Part shown: positions 34,477-46,650 of the stretch, piece after piece | Layout of the letters: each line of letters opens with the position of its first letter | Position numbering within the stretch: position 1 is the stretch's first letter | Assembly (NCBI GenBank): GCA_016647705.1 | Contig: CM028333.1 | Location: 9,498,616-9,562,615, forward strand | Length of the DNA stretch: 64,000 nt | Source: Eucommia ulmoides | Taxonomy: Eukaryota > Streptophyta > Magnoliopsida > Garryales > Eucommiaceae | Reading direction: 5' to 3' | Translations under genes and position numbers: made by a program | The notes under the pieces: generated by a model | Databases searched by the model: none | Seen by the model: the letters and a program-made list of their open reading frames with translations, nothing else | What the model was told of the DNA's origin: nothing

Positions 34477-35557
34477 TGTAATGACCCAGTTTTTTCAAGC
34501 CATCACTTGGTTTCTCCTATAGACAATACTATCCCAATTATTCCACCTTTATTAAATAGATTAATATTACTAATAATTTCGCTCCGATACTACTCTGATA
34601 CGATCCAATTTTCTAGGGCTGTCACGCCGTTTCTCCTCTTGGAGAATTAACGTTAAAACCAAATAGCCAATATTTCATTACTAACAAAAATCCGAGATGT
34701 TTTACAATGCGACGACGATAATTATAATTATCGAATTTATCGAATTAATTGATGCACGTTTGAATTAAAATCCGATTGTAATAATTATTGATTACTCATT
34801 AATTAGACCATTAATTAGACCACGTATAATTATGAATCAACTATTACTCAATAAAATTCTGAACACAAGTACACCACCATATCTAGTTTAGTGATACCAT
34901 TATATAATTAGTTCAGAAATATTTGGGATACCATTATATATTTGGTTAAGCAATTGAATTAATAGGTAGGGTCCGCTATAGACAAGAAGCCGTCGCATAT
35001 AATTATAATTATCTGGAGTGAATAAGCGATTTGTGGAGTCAATTTTACAATGATAAATAACAATACAATTATTACAAGTAGAAATTCAAATAAAATTTCT
35101 ATCGCCGTTTCGTTCTCCTCGACCCTGCAATTAAAATTGTGAGGTTGTGAGCCAACGCTTAGTAAAATTTCAATCCCTTTAATATGTGCATCTAATCAAG
35201 CCCTAAATAAACACATAAACATGTATATCACATAATTTCACATAATATCCTTAAATTTTTTATGGAAACTAACAGTTAAAAATTAACGACAATTTCCGCA
35301 TGAATCACATAATCAAGGGAGAGATTAAATACAAATATTAAAAGAGTTAAAAATTTTACTTGAAATTTGAGCCAAAATTCGAACTGGAATATATTTCTCG
35401 CATACAAACATTCAAGATAATAGTTTTCTTAATCTATCTATATATATATATATATATATATATATGATCAAGAGCTCCCCCAAAAATGATTCAGAGTATG
35501 TTTGTAAATGATATATGCTTATATATGCTGATCTCCCATCCTAATGAATTAGTTTTG

Positions 35558-35591
<34 letters not shown>

Positions 35592-35920
35592 AAATAACAC
35601 GTATTAGTGGGCAAAACACATATATGTGCTGATTTATGTGTTGTCTTATTATTTAGAAGACAACACATTTCAGCTAATATATTTATTATATATCTATTTA
35701 CACTAATTATCATTAAAATATTAATTATATCTCAAAACTCTTAAAAACATATTTTAACTAGCACAATTGTCCAAAAATTTTAAAATCAATTTAAAATTAA
35801 CATACAACCCCCAAAAATCATCAAATATTATTTATATCATAAATTTACAAAATAATCCTAAAAATATTAAACTTATATAAAATAATATTTTCAAAAAAAT
35901 AATTTTTTTGGGGTATTATA
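34477..35920 (-). repeat. Family C 3' LTR containing an internal primer-site copy
   Basis: 1444 bp. Besides its own terminus (TGTAATGACCCAG at 34477), it contains a second copy of the LTR terminus ending near 34603 and, between the two, a primer-site relic reading TAGTATCGGAGC on the minus strand (34592-34581). It includes (AT)n at 35436-35465 and (ATT)n at 35561-35590. Confidence 0.8.
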
Positions 35921-36339
35921 ATCTATTCCCTTAAATAAATTTCATCATCGAAATTTCATTTAAAATAATAATAATTCAGAATCGCACCGTACTAGTCACT
36001 CTCGGTTAAACAATAATAATAAAAAATTACCACAACGCTTCCACTGTACTATTCTGATAAAAAATAAATACATTTTTTAAACTATTACAATAGTCTCACT
36101 TGGATTGGATTTATCTCAATTCCAACAGGTCTACGACCTCAGCAATTTTCTCACTTGGCATGACTTTTCAAGTCTACTGTCATATCTTATAACCAATATT
36201 TATCAATTTCCATTCGACATTTCAAATCAATATATTCGCAACCGACATCATAAGCAGTAGATAAAACAATTCCTTGTAGATTGTCTCGTAATACTAAAAA
36301 CAATCATCTCTAATATCCACATTAAATTCCAATAATCTT

Positions 36340-36735
36340 GTAAACTTTTCTATAAATATTAACACAATCCAAATTTCAATAATACATTTCAAAACATATA
36401 AATACCTCTCAAATATATAAGTACTTTCCAAAACACGTAAGTACGTCTTAACTACATAAATACATCCCAAACACATAAATGTGTTTTAACTATATAAATC
36501 CGTTTCAACTATATATATCAATCACATAACTATATCAATCACATAAATACGTCTTGGAATACATAAATATATTCTAAAACGCATAAATATATTTGAAAAC
36601 ACGTAAATATGTTGCAAACACATAAATATGTCTCAACTACATAAATACGTCTCAACTATGTAAATGCATTTTAATCACATAATTATGTCTCAATCATAGA
36701 AATAAGTTTCAAACACATAAATGATATTTTGTCTC
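36340..36735. repeat. Minisatellite of about 20-bp units (ACATAAATAYGTCTCAAC)
   Basis: About 18 diverged tandem units around ACATAAATATGTCTCAA inside the family C interior. Spacing varies from about 18 to 22 bp. Confidence 0.8.
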
Positions 36736-37149
36736 AAAAATCCAATACTCACATAACATGATGAGTTCAATATTCAAACAAAACATGTATATAAAAATAT
36801 TACATAAAGTCTGCCAAAAGTCTCACAATTTCCTACATAAAAATATTTGATTCACATAACATTATAAGATAATTCATTTTAATAAATTCTTTCTTTTCAC
36901 ATTTTAGTAGGAAAATATGATTTGACAATTTACATAAAAGACAATATCCTCACTTTATCGATGTACTTGTCATCATAATATAAAAAGAATTTATGGATCA
37001 AATATATTTATCAAACATCACTTTTCAGAATATAATATAAATATAATCGCACATTGAGCTGAAATAAAATTCCACTGCTTCCATCACAATAAAATGATGC
37101 ATTTAAAATAACCAATCAAATTATTTTGATATATAATAAAATATCGCAC

Positions 37150-37510
37150 ATATATTTCCCTACTAGTCGTAGGATAGTTTTACCTCACAATCAAGAGTTA
37201 TGACGGTACCGTGACTTATACAACTGCATAATCTAATGTTGCTATCAGTGTTAGAGCCATTTAATATCTTCAATGGTAAGAGTTAACATGATGGTATAAA
37301 CTACCATATCATAACATAATTAACTACCTGCAGGATTTGCTCTCATGTCAGGTCTCAACATGTCAACAACATATTCAACCACCTACAGGACTTGCCCTCC
37401 TGTCAGGTCTCAACAACAACGTCTTACAAGACATGCCCTCCTGTAAGGATTAACCACATTTCGCAGGACATGCTCAACTGACGAGACAATTATGACATAG
37501 TAGGATAATA
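37150..37510 (-). repeat. Tekay-like Gypsy LTR fragment inside family C interior
   Basis: On the minus strand it reads GTTTATACCATCATG, then CTCTTACCATTGAAGATATT and GTGAGGTAAAACTATCCTA, which match the middle of the Gypsy LTRs at 40904 and 53820. The CTGACAGGAGGGCAAGTCCT repeats are also present. Confidence 0.7.
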
Positions 37511-38689
37511 AGAATAATTTTCCATTTTTAAGATTTTGGTTGATCCATTTAATATCATAAAACTGTTTATTTTTAACAGCATATTTTTTTTTCTAATTTA
37601 ATACGAAAATAAAATTTGACAATTTATATAAAAGACAGTAAACACCTTTAAATTGATACTTTCAATTCAACGACAAATTCTATGGTCCATGAGAAACATT
37701 GAGCTTGACCAATTGTAAGATAATATGAATTATACTAGCCATAATATCATACTAGTCACTGAATTATACTACCGTGGTCCTTACTAGCCATTTGTTGATA
37801 AACTTATTAACACCCCAGGCATTTCCACACTAAACCATTTGCATCTCCTTCTATACACACAATTTATGTTACAGGTAGACATCGTCCGGTTGGATAAAGA
37901 CTATGTACGAAATAAATTCTACTATAAATATTTTCTGATCATGTATCGATAGTGCAACACATATCAAAAGGCCTCCAATGGGAAATGCATCCTACATGCG
38001 ATACGAGAAAATGTGCTTATGAGAATTCCCCAACCATATGAAATACAAATTGCAAGAACAAGACACACATATGTAGAGCTGCACTCATGCATAGAATTTC
38101 AGGATATGGGGCACAAAAAGATTGCGAATGCATGTAACTGAATGTCGTTAGAGGAAGTGTTTTTTTAGAACACCAATTGGTTACCAGAGAAGTGATGGCA
38201 TGACTTGAGTACTCCAACATTGAAAAGTATATATAGAAGATTTTTGCAGTCAAGTGTATGTTTTTTTTTTCCACAGTCTAAGTCTCATATGATATTTTTT
38301 TGGTTTTACCCATTTATTTGAATAAATTAAAGAATCAATTACTGAAGCATATACAATTACTGCGCTTTTAATAGTAGAATTCCACACATTTTTTTTTTCT
38401 ACATATTGTGAGAAGGTTGGAAACACCTTAAAAATTTCTCTAACCAATCTTCTTATTTACCAAGGCCTGTACAAATTCTTGGGTTTTCTGTTTTAATTGG
38501 TCTATTTACAATTTACTACCCTGTAGCGTAATCATATAGCTATTAAATGCACAAAAAAATAAGTAACAATCAAAACAAAGATATTACGCTAAAATTATTT
38601 TTAATATTACTTAATTTACTATAGATAATGGGCCAATGGATACCATAACACAAACCTAGGGCTATCATAAACCCACTCTGATACCACTA

Positions 38690-39613
38690 TGTAACAACCC
38701 GATTTCCCCAAGGCCGCCACCCGGTTTCTCCTATAGAGAATTCTGCCCCAATTATTCAACCTTTATTAAATAGATTAATATTACTAATAATTCGTCTCCG
38801 ATACTACTCTGATACTGCCCGGTTTTCCAGGGCTGCCATACGGTTTTTCCCCTCGGAGAATTAACGCTAAAACCGAATAACTAATATTTCATTACTAACA
38901 AAAATACGAGAAATTTTACAATGTGACGATGATAATTATAATTGTCGAATTCATCGAAACAATTTTACAATGGTAAATAATGAATAGTTGATGCACGTTT
39001 GAACTAAAATCCAATTGTAATAATTATTGATTACTTAGTAATCAGATCACGTATAATTATCAATCAACTATTACTCAATCAAATTCTGAACACAAGTCCA
39101 CGACCATATTTGGTTTAATGATATCACTATATAATTAGTTCAGAAATATTTGGTGTATCATTATATATTTCGTTAAGAAATTGAATAAATAGGTAGGGTC
39201 TGCTATAGCTGTTGAATATAATTATAATTATCTGGAGTTAATAATAATAATAAATAGATAATAAATAATAATTATTGACGATATATCAATTTATGGAGTA
39301 AATTTTACAATGGTAAATAATAATACAATTATTACAAGTAGAAATTCAAATAAAATTCTCATCGCCGTTTCGTTCTCCCTGACCCTGCAATTAAAATTGT
39401 GGGATTGTGAACTAACACTCAGTAGAATTTCAACCCCTCTAATATGTGTATCTCACATAATTTTCACATAATATCCCTAATTTTTTTTATGAAAACTAAC
39501 AATTAAAAATTAACGATAATTTCCACATGAATCACATAATCAAGAGAGAGATTAAATATAAATATTAAAAGAGGTAGAAATTCTACTTGAAATCCGAGCC
39601 AAAATTTAAACTA

Positions 39614-39650
<37 letters not shown>

Positions 39651-40085
39651 AGCTCCCCCAAAAATGATTCGAAGCATATTCATAAATGATATATGCTCAT
39701 ATATGCTTATCCCCCATCCTAATGAATTAGTTTTGATTTATTATTATTATTATTATTATAAAATAACACAATACACGTGTTAGTGAGCAAAACACATATA
39801 TGTGCTGATTTATGTGCTGTCTTCTTATTTAGAAGACATTGCATATTTATTATATATCTATTTACACTAACTATCCTTAAAATATTAATTATATTCTAAA
39901 ACTCTTAAAAATATATTTTAACTAGCACAGTTGTCCCAAAAATTTAAAAATTAATTTAAAATTAACATACTATCCCCAAAAATCATCAAAAATTATTTAT
40001 ACCATAAATTTACAAAACAGTCCCAAAAATATTAAATTTATATAAAATAATATTTTAAAAAATATAATTTTTTCAGGGTATTATA
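38690..40085 (-). repeat. Family C 5' LTR containing an internal primer-site copy
   Basis: 1396 bp, paired with 34477-35920. The inner terminus copy ends near 38815, and the inner primer-site relic is at 38806-38795; the functional-position primer site lies outside at 38686-38675. It also has an (AT)n run at 39618-39648. Confidence 0.8.
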
Positions 40086-40740
40086 TGTCATGTGGGAGGT
40101 TGTTGGTCCTGACATGAGGGCATGTCTTGTAGGACGTTTGTGTTGTGACCTGATGGGAGGACAAGTCCTGCAAGTGGTTGTTGTTGTTGCTGTTGACTAT
40201 TAATATGGAGGAGTCGAATATAATATTGATTATCAATATGATGGAGTTAAATATGATACTGACAATATAATGAGCCGGAGTTGAATAGATTGATAATATG
40301 ACGGTTTATACCACGTGTTGGCTCTTACCATTAGAGATATTTAATGGCTCCGACACTCATGAAAATCTTAGATTGCACAGTTGTACAGGTTACGGTACCG
40401 TTATAACTCCCGATCGTGAGGTGAAACGATCCTATGGCTAGAAGGAAAGTACATTTGTGGTATTTTATTATATATAAGTGATTTGATTGGTTGATTTATA
40501 TTTAGTTGTTATATCTTGATGATAACTGTGAATTTCGTTATTGTTCAGTACAGTTCCATCTATTTTGGAAAATATCATCGTGATTATATTATGTTTTGAA
40601 AAAAAGATTCTGACATATGTACTTAGTTCATAAATTATTTTTATATTATAAAGACAGTGATTTGTGTTTTACCAATACTTCTATGTAAGAATGGAGAAAT
40701 CGAGTGACAGTCTTGGAAAACCGGGTTGTCATAGTAATAT
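40086..40740 (+). repeat. Old Tekay-like Gypsy LTR, right part
   Basis: Continues the LTR broken at 34476: ATGTCATGTGGGAGG, GGTTGTTGGTCCTGACATG, then CTCCCGATCGTGAGGTGAAA and CGATCCTATGG, all shared with 42060-42100 and 56590-56630. It also shows that this Gypsy family was present before the family C insertion. Confidence 0.7.
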
Positions 40741-40903
40741 TTTTCTCTATAGCAATATTTATTATATTTTAAGATCTAACCCAAAAATACTAAGGCAACC
40801 AAACGGTTATCATTATCCCAACCTGAAAATAGGCCCAACCTACATACTATTCGGTATCCCAATGTTTAAACTAGTCAACATACACACTCTAACTCGTCCC
40901 AAC

Positions 40904-42604
40904 TGTAAAGCTTAATTTTTGCACATGTATATTTTTAGTTGTATTTTAAAACATTTAGAAAAATAATAGAGTTCATTGTGCTATTTAAATTTTATCTTAA
41001 AAAATTTAGGGGTCAATTAGAGTATTTAAAAGTTTGGCCGTAAAAACTTTAGGGGTTAATAAATTAATTTTAATTTTGACTTTTAAAAATTTAGGGATTA
41101 TTAAGTTATTTAAAATATAATTTTTAAAGTTTTGAAATATAATTAAAATAAAAATATAGTGGGTATATATAGATAAATCTAATTTGCAAATAATACAATT
41201 TAAAATAAAAATTATAAATTTTATTAAAAAGACAATTTTTAGTATTTCGTTGACTAATAATATTATTAACAGTTGATTAATATTTTTCTATAAATTAAAT
41301 TAGTAACAAGATTTTTTTTGTAATCGTTATTACAATAGTTTTTGTATAGCCAATATTAACTTAAAAAAATTGGGCGTTTAATAATTTCATATAATCAAGA
41401 AAATTTGAGAATGAAAAATATTGCATGTAGGGTCATGCATTACATATTAGATTTATTTAAATAAATTTTTAATTTAGATCCTGTCATTGTTAGGTTCACA
41501 AATAAGGCCGACCCCATCGAGTTTCAGCAGTAATGTGAAAAATAGTGCAAATATCGCGGTGAGTATATTGCATTCTATGTAAATTATTAAATTATATTTT
41601 CGTATTAAAATGTGAAAAAAAAATATTTATAAAAAAAGAAGGATTTTATAACGTTACGTGAATCGAGTAAATTTTTAAGTATGGAAAGTAATTTTATTTA
41701 TTATCCGACTATGCCATAGTGTGGTTTTGACAGAAAGGTATGTCCTGCGGGATGTTGTTGGTCCTGACAGGAGGGCATGTCTTGTAGGACGTTTATATTG
41801 TGACTTGACAGGAGGGCAAGTCTTGTAGATGGTGATTGTTGTTGTTATTAACTATTAATATGGTGGAGTTAAATATAGTATTGATTGTCAATATTGTGGA
41901 GTTAAATATGGTATTGATAATATAATGTGGTGAAGTTGAATATATTGATGATATGGTGGTTTATACCATGTGTCGGCTCTTACCATTGGAGATATTAAAT
42001 AACCCTAACACTGATAGCAACCTTAGATTGCACAGTTGTACAAATTATAGTACTGCCATAACTCCCGATCGTGAGGTGAAACAATCCTATGGTTAGTAGG
42101 AAAATATATATGCGGTATTTTATTATATATCATAATAATCTAATTGGTTAATTTAAATGCATTTATTTTATTGTGATGATAGCTGTGGAGTTTTATTTTG
42201 ACTCAGTGTGCGGTTATTTTATATTATGTTTTGAAAAGTTATATTTGATAATTATGTTTGATTCATAAATTGTTTTTATATTATGAAGATAGTACACCGA
42301 TAAAATATTTGGTCTCAGGTACCTCAGCTAGAGATGGGTCCACTACTAGTGTTAGGTAGAGTCAGAGGGTGGTGTCGTTTTAGACGATTGACAGGACTAG
42401 TGTGAACTGTGAAAGGTTCATTTTTTATAATTTTGTTGGGGATATTTGGGACATATGTATTTCTAAATTTTGAAGTTGGTACATATTTTTTTTGGAATTT
42501 TTTTTATATTAGTACATGTTTATATATTTGTTGGTTGGTCAGATAATATCAAGTCGAGGTCAAGCAGGGCCTCGGGCGTTGGGGACCTGGGGTGGGGTGT
42601 GACC
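40904..42604 (+). repeat. 5' LTR of the Tekay-like element
   Basis: 1701 bp, TGTAAAGCTTAATTTTTG ... GTGGGGTGTGACC (the last base is A in the 3' LTR, giving the usual TG...CA). Internal short repeats CTGACAGGAGGGCA-GTC-TGTAGGA occur several times near 41740-41830. Confidence 0.93.
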
Positions 42605-42609
42605 GTTTT

Positions 42610-42621
42610 TGGTATCAGAGC
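42610..42621 (+). promoter_or_regulatory. Primer binding site (initiator Met tRNA) of the Tekay-like element
   Basis: TGGTATCAGAGC, five bases after the 5' LTR. Confidence 0.92.
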
Positions 42622-42810
42622 TTAGGTTATAGGTTCTGTAAATGTTCCAGATTGTCTTGTCAGTACTGGACCGTAAGATAAGGTGTTGATAGGTTGGTTC
42701 GACAATTGAGTGGTGGTTATTTTATTGGATTAAATAGTACATTAGCATCGTGCACTGTTATTTGCATTGTTGACCCTTTTACATATTAAATTTCATTTCA
42801 GATCTTGACT

Positions 42811-42891
42811 ATGGATCTTGAAAATGAAAGTAGTAGGAATTTTGAACCCCAAAGAAAAAAGGGTAGAGAGCGGGAAAGCTCGGATGCCGTC
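42811..42891 (+). pseudogene. Tekay-like gag, first 27 codons before the nested insertion
   Basis: ATG at 42811 opens MDLENESSRNFEPQRKKGRE then RESSDAV and is cut at 42891 by the nested element. The same gag resumes near 49214 with a Gln-rich linker (QLTQHQTKMMECQ). Confidence 0.7.
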
Positions 42892-45492
42892 TGATAGGTG
42901 TAATTTGTCTATATATTCGTAAGCCGATTTTGATAGTTTTCGAGTGTTATTATAGTGTTTTAATATGTTTTAATTCGTTTGTATGTAAATCAGGTGTTTG
43001 GGACAAAAAGAGATGAAAATGATTTATAATTGAGCAAATCAATGGAACGTCGGTGGAAGAATGGTGGAAAACAAGCACAAAGGCAAAGTTCAGTTCAGGC
43101 ACCAGATGTTTTAGATATTTTGGGATATTTTCAAGATATTTTTGATCCCTTAATATCCCCCCTTCTTCCTAACACATTAGCCACGTTTTTGGGACCTCCT
43201 TGAGAGCTCCAAGGCCTATCAACCAAGAGAAGATCACAAAGTCAAGAAGAGAAAACGATCTCAGAATGGTTTTAGCGTCGATTTTTCATATAACAGCTAG
43301 TCTTCTTTGTTCCTCTCTGTATTTCTTAGTTTGGTTGGTAGTTTTGTTTATGTTTAGCTTCTATATTATTGAATATAGGGCTATGACCATGTGTAGCTAA
43401 ACATATATTGTCTAGGGAGTGATTTGTTTATGAAAACGTTGTTTGTTTGATCTTTGTTTTGTTAACGATTGTTATTCGTTATCTGATTGTGTCTACCGTT
43501 CTTTCATTTCTTTTATATGCTTGTTATGATATATGGAGAAATTGGAGTTTAACACTTGGGAGAGGTAACCCCGAATTCGGACTAGGGTTTAAACACAACG
43601 TGACGATCTAATGACTAGGGAGAGTATTAGAAATTATGAAATCCATGAGATTGGGGTGAGACTCATGTGATCAATGTCATATAGACGCTAGACAGGGACG
43701 TCGTCGTTGATGCGGAGTCGCATATTCATTTACTTTACACTTAGAAGAGGTAGTGAGTGAAATTTCAATACCTAGATTGTCGGATAGTGTGAATGTCGTT
43801 AATGTAAACCAGATTGAATCAAACACGTATTAGTGAACGAAGTTAATCTCTAAACAATTTATTCCCATTAACATCAATATTAGTATAATTAGTTTAATTT
43901 AGTTTAGTATATTTTATTAACAAAAACTTAATTTGAGTCACCTAGATAAAATTTAGTTATGACAATCACGGTACTTAACGATATTCTAATCCAATTCATG
44001 TGGATACGACAACCCTTACTCTTCCCACTTCACTAAAACTTGACCCGTACACTTGTGGTGAAAGTAGCTGGTGGCGAAATTTTCCGTCGCTACTTTCACC
44101 ACAAGTGTACGGGTCAAGTTTTAGTAGAGTAGGAAGAATAAGGATTATCGTTTTCACATGGATTAGTTGAGAATATTGTCGAGTACCGTAATTATCATAA
44201 CCTAATTTTATCTAGACGATAAAAAATGTAGTTTAAAATTAAATATACTAATACTAAAATACTAATTTATCTAATTAAACTATATTACTATTTTGAGACG
44301 TTTAAGAGAATGGATTATTTAGGGGATTAACTTCGTTTACAAATACGCATTTGATTTTGTTTAGTTATCAATAACGTCCTTTGACCTATTCGACAATCTC
44401 TGTATCGTAAACTCGCTCACTCCCTCTCTCGAGTATAAAGCGAGCGAATATGTAACTTCACGTTAACGCCGAAGTCCCCCTCTAGCATTTTTTAGAACAC
44501 ATAGTCACATGAGTCTTGACCCAATGTCATTGATTGCATATTTTCTGACTCCCTCCTGAGTTATTAGTTCGTCGCATTGTGTTTACCCTAATCCGAATTC
44601 GGGATTACCTCTCCCGAGTGTCAAACCCCGATTTCTCAATATACCTAAACAAGCATATAATGAAAATACAAGCACGGCAAACACAATCGAATATCAAAAA
44701 ACAACCATTAACGAAACACCGATTTCAAAACCACATATTCATAAATTATAGTAATTCCTAGACAATATCCGTTTAGCTAATGGTCATGACCATATATACA
44801 GTGATAAACGAGCTAAACATGCTCAAACCATAATCCAAAGTTAAGAAATAAATAAAAAAATGAGAGAAACTAGCTGTAGTCCGAAGATTTGGCGCTACAA
44901 TTGTTTTGAGATCGCTTCTCCTTCTTCACAAAGTGTTATTCTTCTTCGGATATGGTGGAGCATTCCCCAAAAATCTCTTAACCCTATTCTAACCCTAGGA
45001 GTTCTCTAATGGAAGAATTAGAGGAGAGGAGGAATATATAGGGCTTATAAATATTTTAATAAATATCTAAAATGTGTGCAGAGTGACTGCCGCGGCGGTG
45101 GGTAAGTCGGTTTGGACACGGCCTCGGCGGTGGACTTAGCTGTGGGATCAGAGACCTTCCTGTTCTTTCATCTCTGTGGTGGTGGGTTTTCAGCAAGAAA
45201 ATGCCTTCTTTGCATATTGACCGCCGTGGCGCTGGCCTGGACGCCGCGATGGTGGGCTGCATTTCAAAATTTTGCCTTTATGCTTGTTTTCCTATCGTTC
45301 TTCCACCATTCTTGATCCAATTTGATCTTTTATGATCTGTTTTCATCCATTTTCACCCCATACACCTAATTTATACAAAAATAAATGACAATGTATTAAA
45401 ATACTATAATAACACTAGAAAACTAACACATTTGGTTTAGAAATAGATAAGTAAATTACACCTATCAGTAGCGATGTAATATTTCGCTTCCA
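42892..45492 (+). repeat. 5' LTR of the gag-only element (interrupted by inverted solo LTR)
   Basis: TGATAGGTGTAATTTG ... ATTTCGCTTCCA. Without the insertion and its duplication it is about 1197 bp. Relative to the 3' LTR it lacks about 130 bp between short GTTCAG/GTTCGG repeats (near 43095) and has about 330 bp that the 3' LTR has lost. Confidence 0.87.
44069..45467 (-). mobile_element. Inverted family B solo LTR inside the 5' LTR
   Basis: 1399 bp, TGGTGGCGAAA ... CACCTATCA, which is an LTR of the same family in reverse. A perfect 5-bp duplication GTAGC flanks it (44064-44068 and 45468-45472). It lies 24 bp from the end of the host LTR, forming a long inverted repeat. GC-rich palindromic tracts (CTGCCGCGGCGG, GACCGCCGTGGCG) lie at about 45088-45250. 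Confidence 0.9.
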
Positions 45493-45498
45493 AGTTTT

Positions 45499-45515
45499 TG
45501 GCATCGTTACTGGGG
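45499..45515 (+). promoter_or_regulatory. Degenerate tRNA-Asp-type primer binding site
   Basis: TGGCATCGTTACTGGGG. Athila elements use the tRNA-Asp site TGGCGCCGTTGCCGGGG; the differences are C-to-T and G-to-A changes. Confidence 0.8.
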
Positions 45516-45654
45516 ATTGGTTTTTAGATTTTTGTTGATATTTTGAAAAAGTAACTTGATTTTAATTTAGACATATATTTTGTTTATAATTTTTGTTTGT
45601 AGTTTTGTTTTGATTTGCAAGGTACTTGAAGATGTTAGATCAACAAGTGCTATT

Positions 45655-46650
45655 GCGTTTCTTTCAATGAGATTCTGAGCCATTTTATTGTGGCTTGGGA
45701 AAGATATAAGGAGTTGCTCTTTCGGTTCCCAAATCATTGTTTCCCGAGGGAGTGTCAACTACTAAACTTCCTCGACGGGTTACAAGCTGCAACAAGAACA
45801 TGTTTGGAAAGAGAAAACGGTACCATCTCTTTCGATCAACTAATTGCGGATGAAGCCTATTGGTTGTTGGAAGACATGGCGGAGTTCGATTTTCAATATT
45901 AGAATTATTCACCAAGTTACCAAAGTTTGGGGGATAGTTTCACAATTTCGGCGCCATGGATTGACATCCTGGACCAACATGTGGAGTTTTCCCCTACATT
46001 GGAAACCATGTTCTCTGAATTTATAGGCGAGAGTCAGGTTTTCTGAAGGAAAACGAATGACCGACTCAATGAGTATGAGGTTCATCTTGACACTATTGAG
46101 ACGACCTGCACTGAAATTGATAAGACCGTCAAGTCTTTTGAGACTCAAATCGGTCAACTAATTTGCTTCATTGAGGCCGAGTCAAAAGTGGTGGCACTGA
46201 GAGACACACAAGTCATATCCACATGTGAAAGCCACCAGGAAAAACCGAATATAAGCAGGAGGAAATTGGAAGCATTCAACGGAGATGATTTCGAAAGAGG
46301 ACGAGGCTCATAAATTGTTCGTTGATGACAAATCAGAAGATGATTTTGAGTTCTCACCTCTTGAAATCCAAATTTTGATGCCACCATCGATCCAAGAAGA
46401 TCATATTTATGAGAATCCAATGTGGCTCAATTGTCCTTCACTGCCTTTTACAACGTTAATTCAGGCCAACCGAGCACATGAGACGGAGTCGAGTCAAGTT
46501 GGGAGCACGAGTCGAACAATGCAAAATCTCGCCAAGATTGAGGGCGTTCTGAATCAAGACCCATATGTGGTATTGTATGACACATACTATAGGTAGAAGG
46601 CGCTCTTTGACGAGAACTTTTCCGTGTCAAGCCGAGGGAATTAAACTAAG
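45655..46650 (+). pseudogene. Athila/Tat-type gag relic
   Basis: Clear Retrotrans_gag signature: ILSHFIVAWERYKELLFRFP (45673 onward), then CQLLNFLDGLQAATRTCLE and ADEAYWLLEDMAEFDFQY, matching the family's pattern of Trp-Glu-Arg-Tyr/Phe-Lys, Tyr/Leu-x-Gly-Leu and Glu-Ala-Tyr-x-Leu-x-Glu-x-Met-Ala. Further on are a coiled region (EVHLDTIETTCTEIDKTVKS) and FETQIGQL, the conserved heptad before the linker. Stops and frame changes separate these blocks. No protease, reverse transcriptase or integrase follows. Confidence 0.85.

Larger units (their letters stand above)
34477..40085 (-). mobile_element. Family C LTR retrotransposon, non-coding interior
   Basis: Direct repeats at 34477-35920 and 38690-40085 flank 2.77 kb. 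In element orientation (minus strand) the 5' LTR is the right one. It is followed after 3 bases by TGGTATCAGAGT (38686-38675), a tRNA-iMet-type primer site. The 3' LTR is preceded by a purine tract (AAGGGAATAGAT, complement of 35921-35932). The LTRs start TRTAATACCC. No gag or pol could be read in the interior, which instead holds a minisatellite and a Gypsy LTR piece, so the element is non-autonomous or eroded. It sits inside an older Gypsy LTR, but no clean 5-bp duplication is visible. Confidence 0.82.

Noticed and set aside
34477..40085. Reading the family C interior ORFs (for example 38017-38274) as genes
   Set aside because: Frames are short, lack known domains, and lie between paired LTRs in eroded sequence.
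45112..45315. GC-rich ORF possibly encoding a secreted peptide
   Set aside because: It lies wholly inside the inverted solo LTR and covers its palindromic tracts.
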